64,000 nt of DNA from Cyanoderma ruficeps. Lineage: Eukaryota; Chordata; Aves; Passeriformes; Timaliidae. Location of the stretch: NCBI GenBank assembly GCA_008694505.1, contig VZDJ01001247.1, positions 635,588 to 699,587 on the forward strand. The letters are read 5' to 3'. This document shows, piece by piece, positions 58,746 to 64,000 of this stretch; position 1 is the first letter of the stretch; the number at the start of each line of letters is the position of its first letter. The position numbers and the translations under genes are program-made. The notes under the pieces were generated by a model. That model worked only from the letters and a program-made list of their open reading frames with translations, was not told the DNA's origin and did not search any database.

Positions 58746-61720
58746 AATACACTAGATAAAAATGTTCAGTTGGCTATGTGGCTCCCATGAATCCGTAGAT
58801 AAATAAATAGTTATCAACTTCACACACAGTTTTTCTCCAACTTTCAGAAGTAAGAAATAAATACACTTTCCTGTAGGTGGACTTGGTACTGTGTTCAGAA
58901 ACAGGCTAATTTTAGATTATTAATTTTTAGAGTGATTTTAATCTTGGACAACAGATGTGGTAGCAGAGCTGGGGTTTTTTATAGTGTAAAATTCAGAGGT
59001 AGTGAGTGATTTAAAGAAACTTTAACAGCTATACTTCCCAGGACTTGACTCTGGAAGTCTGAAGACTGTTTGAACTTCATGCATTAGGCAAACATTTTAA
59101 TTTTGAAGAGGACTATATATTGGGAATTACATCATTTAATCTGTGAGAAAGACTGCTTCTTGAAATTAATACAGCCAGATTGTTTCACCATATGCTTCCC
59201 CTAAATTCCCCCAAGTATTCCAGGAGTCAACCAAACTTTAGCATATTTTAGCTTGTTTATCTTTAGCTGCAGAACTGATCTGGCCCGCAAGAGATTTATG
59301 TTGTTTAATTACCCCAACACTGGGCAGTTCTTGCATGAAGTGTAGCACTTTCTGGGAGGACAGTTGGATTTCTCTTCCTTGGGAGGGCTTTTTTTACTGG
59401 ATTATATTGTTTATTGATGATGTTAAGGAGCACATTGTTCATGACCCATATAAACTCCCCGTCAACCTGAGATTTTTCAAATTGTCCATTTTCAATGGGC
59501 ACGGGCAATGCAAAAGCACTTAATGAGTTTAAATTTGCCACTGAGAGGGAAATCCATGCAGAGGAATTGGTAGAGAATTAATTTAACCAGCCCCTTAAAC
59601 GACCACCCCTGAAAGTAACTGAGCTGCAAGGTGCCAATACCAAGCTTACACAACATTTTTAATTTAGCTGCATAGCAGCAATTATTCTCTTTTTAACTCC
59701 CAGGACCTGGGGAATGGAGAGGTGCAGTAATAATTCATGGCAGTATCTTTTTTCCCTGGTGAAGAGGCAGAATTTGTGCTGGGGGGTAATGCAACCTTGC
59801 ACTTCAAGTGACTGAATATTGCTTTTCAGAACGGGGTTGCACTCCAGCAAAGTCTGACTGCAGTCAAACTTCAGGAAGATGGGTAGAAACAGATGTAATG
59901 CACAAATCTACCTAATTTCAGCTCTTTTGGATACAGGCAGGAGAGATAAAGGGGGAAACAACTAATTTCTGGATATTTAAAAAGTAGCTGACACTTGAAA
60001 AATCATGCTCCACATTACCCCGCAATAATCATTAATTTGCCTGTAACTCTTCAATCAAAACAGTGCCTCTAAATCATATCAGCCCTTGCAATTTCACCAA
60101 TATTGCTCAAAATAAATAAATAAAATGGGAAACCAGCACAATCTAACTTATTTGACAGCCTAGCTGACTACACTGAATAGCAAGGCCATGCAAACCACTG
60201 TGTCTTTGCTCCAATTAAAGTGATTGATAGAGATGGAACAACTGAAAATGCACAAGACCTGTCAAAACCTAATTAGCTAAAACCAGAAAAAAATATTACA
60301 CTGTGAGCAGATCTGGGAAAATAATTGATTTAGAGGAAAAACTATGTGTTGTGTGGAAGAATGAGGACTTTGATCAATCACTGGAATTTCCAATCATCTG
60401 TTTTGATAATTGTGGTGAAAGCAAAGATAAGAAGTTGATTCTTAGAATGCTGAAAACAATCTGACATTCTCCAAGGTAATTTTTTTAAAATTATTTTTAC
60501 TTGCTTTAAATAGAAATTAAAAGGTGGGATTATAGATACAGTGACATATTGGGAGAGGCCTTACAGAGAGGTCCAGCCATACAAATTATACCCTTTATTT
60601 TAGAAGGCAGTTTTTATTTTTTTCAGAGAGCAAAAACTGAAAACTTCCAAGGTTTTCAGGCTTCAACAATTACTTTTAGGAGCTGCATTCCTATTACCCC
60701 AAAGGGGGCTTTGGTTTGAGAATGCAGGGTTGGGAAAAACCTAAAAAAAAAAGTTAAAACCCAGAGCTGGATTTGGAAAAGGATGTGAAGGGCAAAAAAA
60801 AAAAAAAAGAAAAGGCTTCTAAAGGGATGTGAGCAGCAAAAGGAAGATTAGGAAAAAAGTGGGTCCATTGGTCAGTGGTGCAAGGAATCATTCAGTGGTT
60901 CTCAAAAAAACCCCCGAAGACATAAAGTCCAGATAATAACTGTACAAGGATCATTCCCTACTGTCTTCCAAATGCTCAGTTTTTGTTTAAGCTGCTGCAA
61001 ACTAAATAAGCATGAAATGTAACACTTTTTTTTTTTCTTTAGGTGGTGGTGGTTGTTTGTTTTTTCCTTTCCCAAGTGTCAGCAGTGAAAAGAGACGGAT
61101 GGAGAAATGAGTGCTGTAGTTGAGAGGAATAACAAGGACTAACATCACTTTGCCTGTTACAGTGGGTTTTTTATCCTTTTTTTTCTCCCTTTTATGTTGA
61201 TTGGTATTTCACCAGCCTTTACTAGATTCAGAAATTCATCTGAAATAGGAACCCATGAGTTACAGTTTTAAGACTGCAGGCCCTTCGAGTCTGAGAAATT
61301 GAACTGGAAGTGTTGTAAGGATGGTGTCTCTCCTGGGAGTCCTGCTAAGCAGCTCTGTCTCATCAGCAACTGAGCAGAGCAAAATCTGTGCAGTGCATTG
61401 ATGTGTCTATTTCTGTCTGTCTCGATCAAATATGTGCAAAAGTTTCTCACTGAAGTTATTTAAGGTTTAATAAATCATTAGGAAGTTATCTTGTTTCCCC
61501 CAGTGCTTGCTGGTGAGAGCACTGTGTGTGTTTATCCCTCCCCTGGAGGGAAGGACACAGGTTTGTGAACACAGGGATGAGTTGCAGCTCTCCAGGCTCC
61601 AGGTGTGTGGAAATGCCACTCAGCTGGACGTGGGCAGTCCCAGTGGCCTAAGCCTGGCCTTACTGGTCAGCCTGTCAGGCCTAAAGCACCCCAGCACATC
61701 CCACACCGTGGGCTGTTGAA
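58746..61720. other. AT-rich DNA, possible conserved non-coding sequence
   Basis: The part 59990-60300 is repeat-free, with words such as CATTAATTTG, ATCATTAATT and CCAATTAAAGTGATTG, the look of a conserved developmental enhancer. Poly-A runs occur at 60745-60753 and 60795-60809 and a T-run at 61027-61037. No gene recognised. Confidence 0.35.
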
Positions 61721-62088
61721 AGCCAGCAGATGTGTCATGGTTTAGTGAGAATGGGGAGTTTGGGCAAAGGTGGGACTTGCTGACCTTTTCTAACCTTAAC
61801 AGCTCCATGATCCCTTGATTATATGAACCTAAGGATGTTTTGCCATTTAGCTGGTTTGTTAATTTGGGCTGAAGTAATTGAACTGCCCATGTAACTTTCC
61901 AGGAAGGAAAAGGTTCCATTGTCCAGCAACAAAATGCTGTGTGTTATCAGACTGCTTTGTTTGGATGATCACAGAAATAATTTCAGATGATTATCCCCTG
62001 GTTAGGGACATAGGTAGACTTGAAATGGATTGAAATATAATTGGTTGCACACCGTAATTTCTGTGGATTAATACTGATTCCAGTCTGG
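61721..62088 (+). repeat. Duplicated segment, copy 2 (empty insertion site)
   Basis: Matches 56961-57161 joined to 57464-57631, offset by 4,760 bp at the start. The junction reads 'ccattgtccagcaacaaaat' with no LTR. Differences are scattered substitutions and small indels. It ends seven bases before the 410-bp tandem repeat begins. Confidence 0.9.
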
Positions 62089-62094
62089 TAGGAC

Positions 62095-62504
62095 TGTGCA
62101 TCCCTCATCTCCCCAGGTGTGTGTTCCATATTCCCAGGAGGATCCTACCCCCGCACCAAACATGGCCAAACAGGAACCAAGGGTTTTCTTGCACAAATTT
62201 GGCCATTTTTACATGCACAAGTTGTTTACTTGCAAGAGAAAACCTTCACCACTGCTCCTCTCATTTTTCTCAGTTTTTTACACCCCACTGCCTCCTTCCT
62301 TCCATGTTTGGCCCTTTCCCATTAGAGGTTTTACCATTTCCCACAAATCCCTTGAAACATCCTGCTAGTTTGCTTTTTTCCATGGTACTTATGACGATCT
62401 TGTTTCCTTTCTTGTAGCCAAGGGACAAACTCTGAGTGAAGCCAAGATCCTGCCTGAGCAGCTCTTTCCAGCGCCCCAGCACACCCCAGGCCTTGGGGCT
62501 CAGG
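62095..62504 (+). repeat. 410-bp tandem repeat, unit 1
   Basis: Starts TGTGCATCCCTCATC and includes 'gttttcttgcacaaatttgg', 'ccttccttccatgtttggcc' and a pyrimidine tract ending in TAG at 62417. Unit 2 follows directly. Open frames of about 90 codons occur in several frames, but a 4-base indel and others between units shift the frames, so coding is unlikely. Confidence 0.9.
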
Positions 62505-62875
62505 TGTGCACCCCTCATCCCCCCAGATGTGTGTTCCACGTTCCCAGCAGGATCCTACCCCTGCACCAAACATGGCTCAGCAGGAACAAGGGGTTTTCTT
62601 GCACAAATTTGGCCATTTTTACGTGCAGAAGTTGTTTACTTGCAAGAGCAAACCTTCACCACCCCTCCTAAGTTCTTTATGCCCCAGTGCCTCCTTCCTT
62701 CCATGTTTGGCCCTTTCCTGTAAGAAGTTTTGCCAGTTTCCACCAGTTCCCATGAAACATCCTGCAACTTTGCTTTTCTCCATGGAACTTATGATTATCT
62801 TGTTTCTTTTCTTTTAGCCAAGGAACAAATTTTGAGTGAAGCCCTCCAAGATCCTGCATGCGCAGCTCCTTCCCT
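62505..62875 (+). repeat. 410-bp tandem repeat, unit 2 (truncated)
   Basis: Starts TGTGCACCCCTCATC and follows unit 1 to about 'cgcagctccttcc', lacking the last 30-35 bp. It has a CTCC insertion near 62847 relative to unit 1 and a deletion in the middle. Confidence 0.9.
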
Positions 62876-62903
62876 GGCCCATCCACCAGTGTCATTGTCA
62901 AAG

Positions 62904-63058
62904 GATCACAGAATCCCACACTGATTTGGGTTGGAAGGGATTTTTAGATCATCCAGTTCCACCAGGGACACCTTCCACAGTCCCAGGCTGTTCCAAGACC
63001 CATCCAGCCTGGCTCTGGATACTTCCAGGGATGGGGAGTCCACAACCGGGACACATAA
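62904..63058 (-). mobile_element. CR1 LINE 3' end
   Basis: 'ggatcacagaatcccacact', 'gatttgggttggaagggatt', 'ggacaccttccacagtccca' and 'cagggatggggagtccacaa' in reverse complement. Confidence 0.93.
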
Positions 63059-63223
63059 ATATTCCTGGTTTCCAGAGTTTTGAAATATTATCATTTAAGC
63101 AATGAAAAAAAAAATTAAATTCAGAGCATGCATCTATTTTTATTTTTTCTTCATTTCTTACCCTTTAGCACATTACAATGGGATAAAATCTATAGCAGAA
63201 TTTAGGCACACTGAAGATCATGG

Positions 63224-63565
63224 AGCCATAGAATCCCAGAATGGTTTGGGTTGGAAGGGACCTGGAAGCTGATCTCATTCTACCCCTGCCATGGGCAGGG
63301 ACATTTACACTGTCCCAGGTTGCTCCAAGCCCCGTCCAGCCTGGCCTTGGACACTGCCAGGGGTCCAGGGGCAGCCACAGCTTCTCTGGTCACCCTGTGC
63401 CAGGGTGTCCCCACCCTCACAGAGAGTAATTCCTTCCCAATATCCCATCTAACCCTGTCTTCTGGCGGTGTGAAGCCATTCCCTGTGTCCTGTCACTCCA
63501 TCCCATGTAAATTGTGTCCCTCCATGTTCCCTGTCAGCTCCCTCAGGCACTGGAAGGAGTCTCCC
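63224..63565 (-). mobile_element. CR1 LINE 3' UTR, well preserved
   Basis: 'agccatagaatcccagaatg', 'gtttgggttggaagggacct', 'gccatgggcagggacattta', 'ggggcagccacagcttctct' and 'aatatcccatctaaccctgt' in reverse complement. It belongs to the same subfamily as 31478 and 51350. Confidence 0.94.
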
Positions 63566-64000
63566 CAAAGCGCTCCTTGACAGGGGTTATGCATCTCTGT
63601 GTTTAATCCTCCTCTTTCCCACTCTTCCCACTTTTTCATGCTGAAAGCCATTAAGGAGCTATCCCTGAAATGCAAACCTCTTCCTGCCACAGTCCGTGGC
63701 TGAAGCTCCCCCCAGTGCAGGTAACCACAGGTGTGACACAACTCCCAGAGCAGGAGGAGGCTGCTAAACACAGCCTGGGTGAGGTGTTCCGGTGCTCTGA
63801 GTGAGGAGAAACTTCCCCAAATCTCCCTAAATATATGGGATGATATAGGAACCCTGCAGCAATCAATGGCAATACAACTCCCCTCTTGTATTTTTGGTTT
63901 TTTTTTTTGTTTCTCAGCCAAGAAATCCCTCGGGTGTGAATTTTTAGATGGGTATATTTAGGTTTAATACAGATTTCCAGTTCTTTCCACTCTGTTGCTC
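63566..64000. other. No recognised feature
   Basis: Moderately GC-rich then AT-rich. Overlapping open frames of up to 142 codons on the minus strand (63493-63921) partly cover the CR1 and have no motif. Confidence 0.4.

Noticed and set aside
62418..62500. A coding exon in tandem unit 1 (acceptor-like TAG, open 83 bases, donor-like CAG/gt)
   Set aside because: Unit 2 carries a 4-base indel that breaks the frame and no known protein is recognised; kept only as a finding to test.
1..64000. tRNA, rRNA or other structured housekeeping RNA genes
   Set aside because: No A-box/B-box pair, acceptor-stem pairing or rRNA core sequence was seen on either strand by reading; a covariance-model search was not possible.

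Overview
The window looks like a piece of a bird chromosome, most likely a passerine, lying in intergenic or intronic DNA. The evidence is about thirty fragments of the avian non-LTR retrotransposon CR1, many ending in the diagnostic ATTCTGTG-type 3' repeats, plus several solo LTRs that resemble passerine endogenous retrovirus (ERVK-like and ERVL-like) families. The rest is AT-rich single-copy-looking DNA with scattered microsatellites. I found no convincing host protein-coding gene, tRNA, rRNA, CRISPR array or operon. Long open frames are antisense shadows of CR1, decayed CR1 ORF2, or probably chance. Single exons of a host gene cannot be excluded without a homology search.

Layout. 1-9 kb: AT-rich DNA with a striking double hairpin (2.13 kb), two CR1 copies with their 5' sides facing (2.6-3.7 kb), and a CR1 split by a solo LTR (7.8-8.7 kb). 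9-22 kb: CR1 3' ends, a GC-rich antisense CR1 (11.9-12.5 kb), and another CR1 split by an LTR (17.6-18.0 kb). 22-34 kb: mostly unique DNA with one perfect-TSD solo LTR (27.6 kb), a 17-bp minisatellite and two more CR1s. 34-38 kb: three minus-strand LTR-like elements, one GC-rich with two CTCF-like motifs. 38-56 kb: CR1 fragments including a CR1 ORF2 piece (46.4-47.1 kb) and two copies of a 442-bp LTR (47.9 and 53.9 kb). 57-63 kb: the most structured part, with a duplicated segment whose first copy alone carries an LTR insertion, an assembly gap inside another LTR, and a 410-bp tandem duplication directly after the second copy. The window ends with two minus-strand CR1s.

The main value of the window is as a record of transposition. 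LTRs nest in CR1s, target-site duplications are readable, and one duplication preserves the empty insertion site. Some AT-rich stretches with clustered TAATTA or GATA words look like conserved non-coding DNA, but that is inference. Strand for CR1 is the sense strand (3' end = ATTCTGTG side). Family names are from recognition of the sequence pattern, not from a database search.
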